Translations under genes and position numbers: made by a program
DNA from: Candidatus Gastranaerophilales bacterium
Lineage (GTDB): Bacteria > Cyanobacteriota > Vampirovibrionia > Gastranaerophilales > Gastranaerophilaceae
Length of the DNA: 36,883 nt
Direction: 5' to 3'
Assembly (NCBI GenBank): GCA_944324235.1
Contig: CALUVN010000019.1
Coordinates: forward strand, 1 to 36,883
In this document: one piece after another, positions 27,916-36,883 of the stretch
How the letters are laid out: each line of letters starts with the position of its first letter
Numbering within the stretch: the first letter of the stretch is position 1
Notes under the pieces: generated by a model
What the model was told of the DNA's origin: nothing
Seen by the model: the letters and a program-made list of their open reading frames with translations, nothing else
Databases searched by the model: none

Positions 27916-30870
27916 ATGAAATGTCCAATATGTAAAAAAACAATTCCCGACGATTCGATAAAATGTCCGTATTGCAAAACAAGAACAGGTTTAGTTTGTC
28001 AAAATTGTAATACGGTAAATTCTATTTTTGACTTAAAATGTAAAAACTGCGGCGAAGAAATATTAAAAGTATGTCCTGAATGTAAAAGTGTAAATTTCCC
28101 GACAGCAACCAGATGCAGAAAATGTAACTACAGTTTTTCCGATAATGCACAAAAGTTGTCGGCAAATCCTCTTGAATATCAATCACGTTTATACACGCAA
28201 AATAATGCCATCAATACTTTGACAAAAGGTATTCTTTCAAACGATAAGAAGATTTTTTCGGTTAACGGTGTGCGCGGAATAGGCAAATCAGTTGTAATCA
28301 AAAAAGTTTTGGAAAATTTGCGCGTAAATAATTATCTGTATTGCATTGGCAGATGCACCCCAATAACACAGCTCACATCTGGCGGATTGATACAGGATAT
28401 TCTTTTGAATATTTTTAACCTGCCTATTTTTTGTGTGAACAATCCAAAATTCAAAAAAGATGCGTCCCGTTTTTTTCAGAACGAATTTCCAACACTTTCC
28501 AATGCGGAAATTTTACATCTTTTGAATTTTTTATATCCGTTTCAGGATGATACGTTTGAGAATTTAATAATTAACAAGAAGAAAACATTTGAGCTTTTGA
28601 CAAATATATTTTCAATATTAAATGAATCATATAATATTCTTTTCGTAATTGATAATTTTGATTTTATAGACGGATTTTCATATGAATTTCTTTCAAGTTT
28701 AATAAAAAAAGAAGAAATCTGGCAAAAGTTAAAACTGGTTTTGGTTTATAATGAGTCACGTCCTGCGAAGGGATATTTTTCATTTCCTGACAGAAAAGAG
28801 AATGTGTATGCAGATATCGGAATAGCTCCGTTTGAAAAAAGCGGCATGCAGAAATTTATAGAACATTTTGAAGAACATCAGAAGGATTTTCCATATATTG
28901 AAAATGAGGAAAGGGAACGTATATTCAAGCTATGCGGCGGCAATCCTTCATATCTTGAGCAAATATTGAGTTTGAAAGCAGACTGCAGAAGAAATGATTA
29001 TGTATTTGATATGCCGATTTCATACACCGAAACCATAAGCAAAAGACTTGCATTGCTGGAAGTCTCAAATCCTGATGCCTATAAGCTTTTAACCGGCGCT
29101 GCAGTTCTTGGAGACAGAATAAATCTGCAGCTCATAAAACAAATTTTCGGATATGATGATTCTGAGTTTAGTAACGCTGTTAGTACATTAGAGAAAATGA
29201 ATTTTATAGAGCCGTATAATGAAGTTTTTGCGGAATTTAAAAATATTAATTTGTGGGAAAATATTTTGACCTGCGCAAAAGTTTCAGATAAATTTATACC
29301 GTTAAATAAAACACTTTATGAAGCCTTAAGTCCGTTGACGTTAAATTCTAATTCAATATTCGGCATAATAGCTCAAAATTTAAAAAATAATGAACTTGCA
29401 CTTGAAATATGGACCAAAAACACAAAATTATCAGCCGGCATAGGAGATACAAACCTGTATGCAATATCGCAAAAACAATGTCTGGCTTTAATAAATGAAA
29501 TGGATGAAAGTGTTACTCTCAAAACACGATATAATATCTCAGAACGTCTGGGAAAACTTCTTGCGGATGCAAATCCGAAAGAAGCAATGGAATATCTGCC
29601 GGATGCAATAGCAAATGCACAGGCAGTGGGTGATACCCCGAGAGAAATAGAGCTTTTAGGCTATATGGCATCCTGTTGCCGCAAAACCGGCAATTATTTT
29701 GGAGATGTCGAATGTATTGATACGGTATTGGAAAAAGTTAAACCGGAAAAGACTCTTGAAATAGCTCTTTTAAAGGCATCAAAATTATCATCCCTTCTCA
29801 ATATAGGTAATTGCGGGCAGATAATTAATATGGTAGATAATGAGATTATGCCTGTACTGGATGAATATTTGAGCAAGTCATATACAAATAAACTTATTTC
29901 GCAGGATATCGTGCAGGAAACCTGGATAAAAACGTATCTGTTGCTTGCAAATGCACTAATCATTCAAGGTAATGACCGTTCATTTGAGATTTTGACAATA
30001 TTATTTGATATAATTCAACGTAATAATATTCAGGATGAATTGTTTATATGCAAATGTAAACTGGCACTGGCGTTTGCCAATACAATAAAAGGTGAAACAG
30101 CCGTTTCTGAAGAAATTCTTGAAGATGTGCTCAAATTGTATAAAGATAACGTTATGGATAATGAAGCTGTTATCAGATGGAATTTTATAAACATAATTAA
30201 TAATTTTATCCGCAAACGTTATGACGGCTTACAGGAAGAATTGTTCCAGATTGTAACATTCGCAAACAACAACGGCGATAATTTTACAAAAAATATTTTA
30301 AAAACTTTATTGGGCAAAATATTCAAAGATAATGAACAGTCCAAGCACGCAATGGAAATATACAGCGATCAGATAACTTATTTTGCTAAAGAAAAAATGG
30401 CACTCGGTGCGCTTCTGACGTGGTATTTAATAGCAGATGCAACGCTTATAACAGAAGGTCCTCATAACGCTATTGATATAGCATCACAGGCACTGGATGT
30501 TGCTAAAAATCCTAAAATAGATAACTATTTCTTTAATATTTTACTCAGGATGGTAATAGTCAAAGCCAGCATAACAATTTCCGATTATGAACAGGCTGAA
30601 ATGAATCTTGAAAGTGCCATTAGTCTCGCGAAGAAATTTAATTTGAAAGATTTGCTTTCAAGACTTTATCTTCTTTACGGGAAATATTATCAGGAATTAG
30701 GTTTTGTAAAATCAGCCCAGCAGCCAGATCAACTGCGGAATGCAATGCTTATGTTTGAAAAAGTCTCAGCGCTTGTCAAAACAACAAGAAACAACTACGT
30801 TCATATCAAAAATGAAAAATCAAAAAATGTTTTGAAATCATTCTGCCAGCTTAACGGTATAAAAATTTAA
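27916..30870 (+). CDS. Zinc-ribbon/STAND ATPase/TPR-like regulator, 984 aa
   Basis: Residues 1-75 form double zinc ribbons (DZANK style): CPIC, CPYC, CQNC, CKNC, CPEC, CRKC, six Cys pairs. Residues about 95-450 are an AAA_16/STAND NTPase: GVRGIGKS (Walker A, 118-125), ILFVIDNFDF (Walker B, 241-250), then CGGNPSYLEQILSL, typical of the STAND winged-helix boundary. Residues about 480-984 are all-helical repeats that suit a TPR solenoid. STAND proteins are signal-driven switches that oligomerise on ligand binding. The weak ribosome binding site (GAAG) 14 bases after the sigma gene implies coupling. Targets unknown; binding the sigma factor is an inference from synteny. Confidence 0.85.
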   Translation: MKCPICKKTIPDDSIKCPYCKTRTGLVCQNCNTVNSIFDLKCKNCGEEILKVCPECKSVNFPTATRCRKCNYSFSDNAQKLSANPLEYQSRLYTQNNAINTLTKGILSNDKKIFSVNGVRGIGKSVVIKKVLENLRVNNYLYCIGRCTPITQLTSGGLIQDILLNIFNLPIFCVNNPKFKKDASRFFQNEFPTLSNAEILHLLNFLYPFQDDTFENLIINKKKTFELLTNIFSILNESYNILFVIDNFDFIDGFSYEFLSSLIKKEEIWQKLKLVLVYNESRPAKGYFSFPDRKENVYADIGIAPFEKSGMQKFIEHFEEHQKDFPYIENEERERIFKLCGGNPSYLEQILSLKADCRRNDYVFDMPISYTETISKRLALLEVSNPDAYKLLTGAAVLGDRINLQLIKQIFGYDDSEFSNAVSTLEKMNFIEPYNEVFAEFKNINLWENILTCAKVSDKFIPLNKTLYEALSPLTLNSNSIFGIIAQNLKNNELALEIWTKNTKLSAGIGDTNLYAISQKQCLALINEMDESVTLKTRYNISERLGKLLADANPKEAMEYLPDAIANAQAVGDTPREIELLGYMASCCRKTGNYFGDVECIDTVLEKVKPEKTLEIALLKASKLSSLLNIGNCGQIINMVDNEIMPVLDEYLSKSYTNKLISQDIVQETWIKTYLLLANALIIQGNDRSFEILTILFDIIQRNNIQDELFICKCKLALAFANTIKGETAVSEEILEDVLKLYKDNVMDNEAVIRWNFINIINNFIRKRYDGLQEELFQIVTFANNNGDNFTKNILKTLLGKIFKDNEQSKHAMEIYSDQITYFAKEKMALGALLTWYLIADATLITEGPHNAIDIASQALDVAKNPKIDNYFFNILLRMVIVKASITISDYEQAEMNLESAISLAKKFNLKDLLSRLYLLYGKYYQELGFVKSAQQPDQLRNAMLMFEKVSALVKTTRNNYVHIKNEKSKNVLKSFCQLNGIKI

Positions 30871-30877
30871 CCTCCGG

Positions 30878-31903
30878 CTATTTTTTTCTGCATAAATACA
30901 GAACATTATCATCATAATCCGCAGGGCCGACTTTCGGGCAAATATTTGCCGGCATATTGTTACCGTCAATTTTTTCCACATCAAATCCAGCATTTTTTAA
31001 ATATGTCGGGAAGTTATCTCCAAAAACTCTCAGATGGTCTATTTGTCCGTAATACACTACTTTTTCTAATTCTGTATCAGCTTTAAATTTATCAAAAGTA
31101 TCAGCATAACTATGGCGTGTTGGTGCAGAAATTATTACAAATCCGCCATGTTTTAATATTCTGTAAAGCTCGCTGATTGCCTTTTGATAATCCTCAACAT
31201 GCTCTAATACGTGGTTGCAAATAGCAATATCCCATTTTTCGCTTTCACAGTTAATATCCTGAATATCATACAGAAAATCACAACCGCTTTTAATATCCGA
31301 TGTAAAATATTTAATACCTGAATTAGATAAAATCTTTTTTTCAGCTCCTCCAAGACCAAATCCGAGAACTTGTTTGTTATTAAATAATTCCAAATTATTC
31401 AGTATAAAATATGATAGAATCCTGTGTCGGGGTAACGAACCGCATTGAGGGCATATTACGGATTTATAATGATTCATATAAATATTTGGATTGAAGTCTG
31501 GTTTAACAAAATCAAACTCCATGAAATTTCTTATGTGATTGCCGCAGCATGGACAATAATATTTTTTAGGCCCGATAAATAATCGGTAATACTTGTTAAT
31601 CCCTCTTACCAACTTATAGCAGGGGATATAAATTTTAGGCAAACCAAGAAATGCTGCAATTACAAAAAATTTAAACTTTGCCCCGCGTGCTGAATTGAAA
31701 TAACTGGCAAAGTTATTAAATATTTTTCTGTTTTCAATAAGTTTCAGTTTTTTATCGGTGTTTTTTCGTGAAAAGTATATGAAACAACGTAATATTTCTA
31801 TAAACTGAATACTTTTATAATCAGTACCGGCAGCCTCTTTCAATGCTTCAAGTTCAGTAAAATCGACTTTTAATTCATCCGGCCAAACATGCTTTGCAGG
31901 CAT
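30878..31903 (-). CDS. Zinc-ribbon SAM-dependent methyltransferase, 341 aa
   Basis: The start is ATG at 31903 with AAGGAG seven bases upstream (a TTG just before it is in frame). The N-terminal 115 residues are helical and not recognised. Zinc-ribbon Cys pairs CPCC (YYCPCCGNHIRNF) and CPQC (VICPQCGSLPRHR) follow. A class I methyltransferase domain of the Methyltransf_11 kind has VLGFGLGGAEKKIL (motif I), FTSDIKSG (acidic end of strand 2), WDIAICNHVLEHVEDYQKAISELYRILKHGGFVIISAP (motifs IV-VI). Zinc-ribbon-methyltransferase fusions of this type occur in surface-glycan loci. It is convergent with the STAND gene, eight bases apart. Substrate unknown. Confidence 0.85.
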   Translation of the reverse strand: MPAKHVWPDELKVDFTELEALKEAAGTDYKSIQFIEILRCFIYFSRKNTDKKLKLIENRKIFNNFASYFNSARGAKFKFFVIAAFLGLPKIYIPCYKLVRGINKYYRLFIGPKKYYCPCCGNHIRNFMEFDFVKPDFNPNIYMNHYKSVICPQCGSLPRHRILSYFILNNLELFNNKQVLGFGLGGAEKKILSNSGIKYFTSDIKSGCDFLYDIQDINCESEKWDIAICNHVLEHVEDYQKAISELYRILKHGGFVIISAPTRHSYADTFDKFKADTELEKVVYYGQIDHLRVFGDNFPTYLKNAGFDVEKIDGNNMPANICPKVGPADYDDNVLYLCRKK

Positions 31904-32026
31904 CAAGCTTCTCCTTTTGTATATTCATAATTCAATACAAATTATTATATAGTCAGATGATATAATTTGACAAATTATTAAAATAAACTCATTAAATATT
32001 AATTATTAAAAAATAATAAATTTTCC

Positions 32027-32054
32027 TTGTTTAAATTCTTTGATACCTTATAAT
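32027..32054 (+). promoter_or_regulatory. Promoter of the grpE-dnaJ operon
   Basis: TTGTTT (32027-32032), 16 bases, TATAAT (32049-32054). No CIRCE element (TTAGCACTC-N9-GAGTGCTAA) is visible in 31904-32087, so HrcA control is not indicated here. Confidence 0.6.
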
Positions 32055-32087
32055 TAAAATATATGATTATAATTGTGAGGTAGAAAA

Positions 32088-32669
32088 ATGTCACATAAAC
32101 ATAAAAATCCGTTCAATAAAAATTCAGACGAATTGGACATAAAACAGGACGAACCAGCGGAAAACACTCCGGAAACAGAAGAATCCGCCGTTGAATCCAA
32201 AGAGGAAGAAACAAAATCTTCAGATAACGAACTTCAAGAAAAATATGATAAACTAAATCAGCAGTACATAAGACTTGCCGCAGATTTTGATAATTACAGA
32301 AAAAGACAGGAGCAGGAAAGAGAAGCTCTTCTTAAATACGGAGCAGAAAATGCACTGAAAAAGTTAATCGAAGTTTTGGACAATTTTGACCGCGGCGAGA
32401 AAGCACTGGAAAAAGTAGAAGATTGCCAAACAGTAAAAGACAGTTTTAATCTTGTACACAAACAGGTTCAGGATACATTGTCCAAATTAGGGTTGGAAAC
32501 AATCGAAACAGAAGGGAAAGAGTTTGACCCTAATTTCCATGAGGCAGTAATGCAGACACCGACAAGTGAACACCCTGAAAATACTATTATAAACGAACTT
32601 CAAAAAGGTTATAAAATGGGTGATAAAGTATTGAGAGCATCACTTGTCAATGTTGCAACTGCAGAATAG
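32088..32669 (+). CDS. grpE: Nucleotide exchange factor GrpE
   Basis: 193 aa. It releases ADP from DnaK to reset the chaperone cycle. The acidic N-terminal 50 residues are variable. The long dimer helix includes EKYDKLNQQYIRLAADFDNYRKRQEQEREALLKYGAE, with the GrpE signature FDNYRKR. The beta-wing has LETIETEGKEFDPNFHEAVMQ, followed by TIINELQKGYKMGDKVLRASLVNVA, the Prosite GrpE motif. GAGGT lies about eight bases before the ATG. It is followed by dnaJ 44 bases later. dnaK, often between these genes, must be elsewhere. Confidence 0.97.
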   Translation: MSHKHKNPFNKNSDELDIKQDEPAENTPETEESAVESKEEETKSSDNELQEKYDKLNQQYIRLAADFDNYRKRQEQEREALLKYGAENALKKLIEVLDNFDRGEKALEKVEDCQTVKDSFNLVHKQVQDTLSKLGLETIETEGKEFDPNFHEAVMQTPTSEHPENTIINELQKGYKMGDKVLRASLVNVATAE

Positions 32670-32713
32670 AATATTATTAATATAGAAAAGCAGACAATCG
32701 AAGAACAGGGAAA

Positions 32714-33850
32714 ATGGCAGATTATTACGAAATACTGGGAGTATCAAAAGATGCCTCAAAAGACGAAATAAAATCGGCTTTCAGAAGAAAAGCCAGAGAA
32801 CTTCACCCCGATGTAAACAAAGCACCGGATGCGGAAGAAAAATTCAAGGAGCTCGGCAAAGCATACGATACACTTTCCGATGATAATAAACGTGCAACTT
32901 ATGACCGTTACGGAGAAGACGGGTTAAGAAATGCAGGTTTTGATACCGGCGGACCATTTGCGGGCGGTTTTGGCGATTTGAACGATATTTTTGAATCATT
33001 TTTCGGCGGACTCGGCGGTTTCGGATTTGGCGGAGGACGTCGTGATCCGAATGCACCTGTGCCGGGTGATGATTTGAGAACCGATATAGAAATAACATTC
33101 GAGGAAGCCGCTTTCGGTGTAACCCATGAAATAGAATTCACCCACCTTGAAAATTGTCCTGAATGCGGCGGTACAGGTGCGGAAAAAGGGTCAGCACCGG
33201 TAACCTGCCCTACATGTCACGGCTCAGGACAGGTTCAGACCGTTACAAGAACTCCTCTTGGCGCATTTTCTCAAATATCAGTCTGCCCTGACTGTCACGG
33301 TACAGGACAAAAGATTACCAATTTGTGTAAGGCTTGCAAAGGTGCAGGTAAAATTGAAAAAGAAAAGAAAATCGAAATTAAAATTCCTGCAGGTGTGGAT
33401 AACCTGTCTAAAATCCGTGTCGCGCAAGAAGGCGACGCAGGTACAAACGGCGGCAGAGCAGGCGATTTGTATGTGGTTTTACATGTTAAACCGTCCGAAT
33501 ATTTTAAACGTGACGGGCTGACTGTATTTTCACAGCTTGAAATATCTCCTGCGCAGGCAGTTCTAGGGGATGAAGTTACAGTCAACACCCTTGACGGCGA
33601 AAAACCTATTCAGATTAATGCGGGAATCCAGAACGGAAATACGGTGAAAATTAAAGGAGCAGGCATTCCTGTTATTTCAAGACCGTCACAACGCGGGGAT
33701 CAGATAGTTATTGTAACTGTTAAAATCCCGACAAATCTCAGCGATGAAGAAAAACAACTCTATAAAAAATTGTATGAATTAAATACAAACAAAAAGTATG
33801 AACAATCATCAATTCTTGATAAAGTCAAAGGAGTTTTCAATAATGCGTAA
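32714..33850 (+). CDS. dnaJ: Chaperone DnaJ (Hsp40, class A)
   Basis: 378-aa complete DnaJ. The J domain has HPD at residues 31-33 (stimulates DnaK ATPase). A Gly/Phe-rich linker spans about 75-115 ([21 protein letters not shown]). The zinc domain has four CxxCxGxG repeats ([32 protein letters not shown]), and a C-terminal substrate-binding domain includes [28 protein letters not shown] precedes the ATG. Its last eight bases overlap the start of the beta-propeller gene, an unusual neighbour for dnaJ that may itself need chaperoning before export. Confidence 0.97.
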   Translation: MADYYEILGVSKDASKDEIKSAFRRKARELHPDVNKAPDAEEKFKELGKAYDTLSDDNKRATYDRYGEDGLRNAGFDTGGPFAGGFGDLNDIFESFFGGLGGFGFGGGRRDPNAPVPGDDLRTDIEITFEEAAFGVTHEIEFTHLENCPECGGTGAEKGSAPVTCPTCHGSGQVQTVTRTPLGAFSQISVCPDCHGTGQKITNLCKACKGAGKIEKEKKIEIKIPAGVDNLSKIRVAQEGDAGTNGGRAGDLYVVLHVKPSEYFKRDGLTVFSQLEISPAQAVLGDEVTVNTLDGEKPIQINAGIQNGNTVKIKGAGIPVISRPSQRGDQIVIVTVKIPTNLSDEEKQLYKKLYELNTNKKYEQSSILDKVKGVFNNA

Positions 33851-35291
33851 AGTTTTGCTTACATTATGTCTGATATCTTCATTAACTTTATTTGCTCCTG
33901 ACACGGCTCAGGCGCAGAAAGTTCCGGATAAAATTCAGAATTATGTTGCAAAAGTATTCCCTAAAACAAATTTTCGTTTTGACGGTGTAATAATTTTACC
34001 TGATAACACGATTTATCTTCCGTTGTTCCCTGCCGCGCTGGATGAAATTGAAGAACTGGAAATTAAATCTACAATTCCGGCAGGTAAAACTCTTGCCCAA
34101 AAGCCTGATGTAGTAATTTTCAATAATGATTTTGTTCTGCTCAGGGTAATTGATGAAAAAGACGGTTCAAGAACAATTGCCAAAATGGAAACACCGCCGA
34201 ATGAAGTTTTGACAGGTCTTCTTCCGCAGGATATGCTAATTCCGAAAGGCTTGATTATTCCTCAAAATCTGAGAATAATTGCAGGAAATCTTGATATTAC
34301 AATGGCTCAGCAGGACGATTTAAAAACCGCGGTCAGAAAGACAACCAGCGATAATACCGCATTCAAAGCGCTGTCTGTAATACCAGAATTGAAGAACAAG
34401 ACTTTATACATTGCAACTTGTTATAATAAAAATATTCAGGTTGTAAATCAGGAAAACCGTACTCCTGACTACGCACTTTCTCAAAAATATATTCCGATTA
34501 CAATAAAAGGAACACCGGATGGGAAGTTCCTGCTTGTAAGTTCTTACGATAAAAAGACAATAGATGTGATATCTCTTGTGGATGATCAGGTTATAAAACG
34601 AATAGAATTTTCATCACAGCCTGATGAAATTATAATAGACAGGACAAATAATATTGCCTATGTATCAAGTCCGCTGGCGCATAGTATATTTGTAGTGAAC
34701 CTTGAGACTATGACTTTGAGCAAACAAATTAAAGTAAACGGAATGTGTGAAAAGTTGACTTTAAGCGATGACGGTAAAAGGTTGTTCTATTTTGATAAAA
34801 ATACCCATGAAATATGGGGAATAGAACTTGATAACCGTTATCTATTGAAAGATGTCGGAAAATTTCCGAATGTTTCCAAAATAGTTCTTGCAAATAACAA
34901 GGTTTATATAGCAAGCCGTACAAAGAATCGTCTCGCAATCGTTGATTATGAAACAATCGGACTGATAGCAGAGCTTGATATAGCAGAAAAACCGATAGAT
35001 ATGCTTGTAGACGGCGACAATGTATTTATTCTCGGAGCTACCCAGAATATAGTTCAAGTTCTGGATTCTCAGACCGATATGATTACAGATACGATTTATT
35101 TGAACACGAAAGGTTTTTCAACGAAAATATCACCTATAGAAGGAACAAATCTTGCGCTTATAACAGATACAACTGCAGGAATGTATTCGGTATTGAATCT
35201 TAAAACCAAACAGGTTATTAAAACTAATCCGCTTGAAACCCCTGTCAGTTCTATTGTAGTAATAGATAAGGTTAATAAAATAAACAAATGA
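33843..35291 (+). CDS. Exported YVTN-type beta-propeller protein, 482 aa
   Basis: The ATG at 33843 has AAAGGAG nine bases upstream and starts a clean signal peptide ([25 protein letters not shown], cleavage after AQA). An upstream in-frame start at 33798 would bury it. The N-terminal 150 mature residues form an unrecognised domain. From about residue 180 to the end there are repeated beta-blades ([75 protein letters not shown]), the YVTN/surface-layer propeller pattern, 6-7 blades. It lies outside the cytoplasm, soluble or surface-bound. Ligand unknown. It overlaps dnaJ by eight bases and the methyltransferase by four. Confidence 0.82.
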   Translation: MRKVLLTLCLISSLTLFAPDTAQAQKVPDKIQNYVAKVFPKTNFRFDGVIILPDNTIYLPLFPAALDEIEELEIKSTIPAGKTLAQKPDVVIFNNDFVLLRVIDEKDGSRTIAKMETPPNEVLTGLLPQDMLIPKGLIIPQNLRIIAGNLDITMAQQDDLKTAVRKTTSDNTAFKALSVIPELKNKTLYIATCYNKNIQVVNQENRTPDYALSQKYIPITIKGTPDGKFLLVSSYDKKTIDVISLVDDQVIKRIEFSSQPDEIIIDRTNNIAYVSSPLAHSIFVVNLETMTLSKQIKVNGMCEKLTLSDDGKRLFYFDKNTHEIWGIELDNRYLLKDVGKFPNVSKIVLANNKVYIASRTKNRLAIVDYETIGLIAELDIAEKPIDMLVDGDNVFILGATQNIVQVLDSQTDMITDTIYLNTKGFSTKISPIEGTNLALITDTTAGMYSVLNLKTKQVIKTNPLETPVSSIVVIDKVNKINK

Positions 35292-35863
35292 GCATGATAG
35301 AAAAATTTGATAATCAAACCCGTGAAATTCTGTTAGGCTTGGAACAGACTCAAAAGCAATTCTGGAATATATCACGCGTAACCGCAGAATTTTTGACAAT
35401 ACTGATAAAATCCATAAATGCCAAGAGTGCCATAGAAGTAGGAACTTCAAACGGATATTCGGGCATCTGGCTTGCAAAAGCTCTCAAAGAAACCGGCGGT
35501 CACCTTACAACAATAGAATACTGGGACAAAAGGCTGGATATAGCAAAGGAAAACTTTAAAAAATGCGGGGTCTCAGACATTATAACAATAATGAAAGGTT
35601 CTGCGTGCGAACTTTTGGAAAGCTTACCTGATGATTTTGTTGTAGACTTTGCTTTTATTGATGCAAACAAATCAGAATACATCAAATACTACGAACTTAT
35701 TGATAAACATATGAAAGCCGGCGGATTTATAACCTGTGATAACGTGTTGTCTCACGAGGTCAAATGCAAACCTTTTATAGATGCAATTAATGCCAATCCA
35801 AACTATGAAAATGTAGTTCTGCCGCTTCCGGCAGGGCTTTCTGTTGCACGGAAAATCCGTTAA
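35288..35863 (+). CDS. O-methyltransferase, COMT/type 3 family
   Basis: 191 aa. AIEVGTSNGYSGIWLAKAL is the SAM motif I of the Methyltransf_3 family. TTIEYWDKRLDIAKENFKKCGV is motif II, and DFAFIDANKSEYIKYYELIDKHMKAGGFITCDNVL has the D.D metal/SAM-binding pattern (the second Asp is Asn-Lys in part of the family) and motif V. It probably methylates catechol-like or small hydroxylated substrates using a divalent metal. Its start overlaps the propeller stop by four bases (ATGA), so it is coupled. Last gene of the grpE-dnaJ operon before the repeat region; no terminator was found right after it. Confidence 0.9.
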   Translation: MSMIEKFDNQTREILLGLEQTQKQFWNISRVTAEFLTILIKSINAKSAIEVGTSNGYSGIWLAKALKETGGHLTTIEYWDKRLDIAKENFKKCGVSDIITIMKGSACELLESLPDDFVVDFAFIDANKSEYIKYYELIDKHMKAGGFITCDNVLSHEVKCKPFIDAINANPNYENVVLPLPAGLSVARKIR

Positions 35864-35930
35864 ATATTCAAAAGAAGTGAATTGTGAAAAGTGAACAGTG
35901 AATAGTCCGTTACAGAACTGAAAAACAAAA

Positions 35931-36072
35931 AGAAAAATCATTTTCTTGACACGCTTTCGCCCTGCTCTCGCTATCGTCCTCAAATAATTTTTCTTTCTGT
36001 AATTCGATTATAATGACGTAGACGTAACGTATTCCCCCTCTCCTAAGTAGGAGAGGGGGAAGGGGTGAGGTA
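35931..36072. repeat. Repeat A, copy 1 (142 bp)
   Basis: Matches 36146-36287 at all but about three positions. It carries an almost self-complementary outer part (AGAAAAAT near the left, ATTTTTCTTTC inside) and a perfect hairpin near the right (CCCCCTCTCCTA at 36034-36045 with TAGGAGAGGGGG at 36048-36059). A related lead-in (GAATTGTGAA...CAGT...TTACAGA) precedes both copies. Confidence 0.9.
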
Positions 36073-36145
36073 TAATAAAAAGTGACCAGTTAAAAATGAA
36101 TTGTGAACAGTCCATTACAGAGCTGTGCACAGATTAACTATCGAA

Positions 36146-36287
36146 AGAAAAATCATTTTCTTGACACGCTTCCGCCCTGCTCACGCTATCGTCCTCAAAT
36201 AATTTTTCTTTCTGTAATTCGATTATAATGACGTAAACGTAACGTATTCCCCCTCTCCTAAGTAGGAGAGGGGGAAGGGGTGAGGTA
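36146..36287. repeat. Repeat A, copy 2 (142 bp)
   Basis: Direct copy of 35931-36072, 215 bases downstream. The three differences I see are T/C and T/A in the CGCTTTCGCC...CTCTCG part and G/A in ACGTAGACG. No transposase is near. A MITE-like or REP-like element is possible. Confidence 0.9.
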
Positions 36288-36330
36288 TGTTCCCCGACAA
36301 AAGGGGGTTGTGCACCCCCTTAACCCCGCA

Positions 36331-36376
36331 CCAATATTCTTTCTTTTTGTTGCGATGCAAATAGAAAGAATATTGG
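36331..36376. repeat. Perfect 14-bp inverted repeat
   Basis: CCAATATTCTTTCT (36331-36344) pairs with AGAAAGAATATTGG (36363-36376); TTTG and CAAA in the loop extend the pairing. A shorter hairpin, AAGGGGG/CCCCCTT, sits just to the left (36301-36321). Confidence 0.8.
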
Positions 36377-36460
36377 ATAAGAAAGAAAAACACGCGACCG
36401 AAAGAAACGAGTCATCAGAAACTACGTTTCCGAACCTTCCTTTGGCAAACATGATGTTTG

Positions 36461-36553
36461 CATCAATACTATTTCCACAAACTGAGAAATCGCCTGTATT
36501 AGATATTCAAAACTTTTAAAAGACTTTTAGCCGTCGGCTTTTATATAAACTGT
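36461..36553. repeat. Repeat B, copy 1 (diverged)
   Basis: Begins CATCAATACTATTTCCACA and ends GTCGGCTTTTATATAAACTG. Several substitutions and a small length change from copies 2 and 3. A GCAAAC/GTTTGC hairpin sits directly before it. Confidence 0.88.
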
Positions 36554-36620
36554 AAGAGCTTCACAACACTTCCCGCCCCCTTGAGGGGAGGGATTGAGGG
36601 AGGGGGCAAACATAAGTTTG

Positions 36621-36714
36621 CATCAATACTATTTCCACAGACTGAGAAGTCGCCTGTATCAGATATTCAAAAACTTATAAAAACTTTCTACAAGTCGGCT
36701 TTTATATAAACTGT
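36621..36714. repeat. Repeat B, copy 2
   Basis: Identical to copy 3 for at least 91 bases. Preceded by the GCAAAC/GTTTGC hairpin with a different loop (ATAA) and by a G-rich stretch related to the right end of repeat A. Confidence 0.9.
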
Positions 36715-36792
36715 ATTTCATAGTTTCCTCGCCCCGTCAGATTGACCTCTGTGAGGGAGAGGGGTAGGGTGAGGGGGCAAACGAAACGTTTG

Positions 36793-36883
36793 CATCAATA
36801 CTATTTCCACAGACTGAGAAGTCGCCTGTATCAGATATTCAAAAACTTATAAAAACTTTCTACAAGTCGGCTTTTATATAAAC
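36793..36883. repeat. Repeat B, copy 3 (cut by window edge)
   Basis: Same 91 bases as copy 2; continues out of the window. The preceding hairpin again has its own loop (GAAAC). Copy spacing is 160 and 172 bases. Confidence 0.9.

Larger units (their letters stand above)
35864..36883. other. Gene-free repeat region
   Basis: About 1 kb without a supportable gene. Short frames here (for example 36280-36519) lie on repeat units and share no protein feature. The region holds two copies of repeat A, three of repeat B (the last cut by the window edge), several inverted repeats and G/C-rich runs unlike the rest of the window. Confidence 0.85.

Noticed and set aside
36461-36883. B repeats as a CRISPR array
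   Set aside because: Units are over 90 bp, only three copies, spacing 160-172 bp with related rather than unique spacers, and no cas genes.
1-36883. tRNA genes
   Set aside because: No convincing TTCGA-type T-loop with matching acceptor stem was seen outside coding sequence.

Overview
The window is about 36.9 kb of low-GC bacterial chromosome. It looks like the non-photosynthetic sister lineage of Cyanobacteria (Melainabacteria/Vampirovibrionia, most like gut Gastranaerophilales). The reasons are: a flagellar export operon together with spmAB; a protein starting MGLAASQARFL and another starting MISSVSGVSFRG, both of which I recall as typical of that group; and a protein whose N-terminus resembles the cyanobacterial DUF1822 family, beside a sigma factor. 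This placement is inference from protein style, since no ribosomal marker gene is in the window.

Layout. 1-337 is non-coding, with a terminator and a short 5S-rRNA-like motif. 338-1678 (+) holds three small genes: an unknown, a short TspO and a zinc-ribbon protein. 2767-1632 (-) is spmA-spmB. 4455-2845 (-) is a 536-aa protein behind a near-consensus sigma-28 (FliA) promoter. 15247-4574 (-) is a compact 10.7-kb phage-derived block: zinc-ribbon protein, solo LuxR-type HTH, amidase, tail-nozzle/stabilisation protein, major capsid, holin-like, scaffold-like, head-tail adaptor, small terminase, small protein, GNAT acetyltransferase, portal, membrane protein, large terminase, small membrane protein. 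All ORFs are intact, but I see no integrase, replication, fibre or classical repressor gene. Strong hairpins punctuate the operon, and a possible small RNA is encoded on the opposite strand. 17369-15489 (-) is a ZIP metal transporter and a radical SAM/SPASM protein. 17463-17774 (+) is a DUF2023-like protein. 21706-17771 (-) is a flagellar operon: SpoA switch protein, fliO, fliP, an extended fliQ, a secreted protein, fliR.

21868-22956 (+) is hemW. 23456-23031 (-) is a small membrane protein. 23644-30870 (+) is the most unusual host locus: a 1214-aa one-pass membrane protein (DUF1822-like head, about 800 residues of acidic low-complexity linker, one membrane helix, TonB-C-like tail), a small sigma factor, and a zinc-ribbon/STAND-ATPase/helical-repeat protein. 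Together they look like an envelope-to-transcription signalling module. 31903-30878 (-) is a zinc-ribbon methyltransferase. 32088-35863 (+) is grpE, dnaJ, an exported beta-propeller and an O-methyltransferase. 35864-36883 has no gene and holds two families of long direct repeats.

How it fits together: the flagellar export gate genes and the sigma-28-driven 536-aa protein probably belong to one motility regulon. The phage block has a nearly complete head-making, packaging and lysis set but lacks everything needed to integrate or replicate. It could be a cryptic prophage, one half of a larger element, or a domesticated gene-transfer-agent-like particle.
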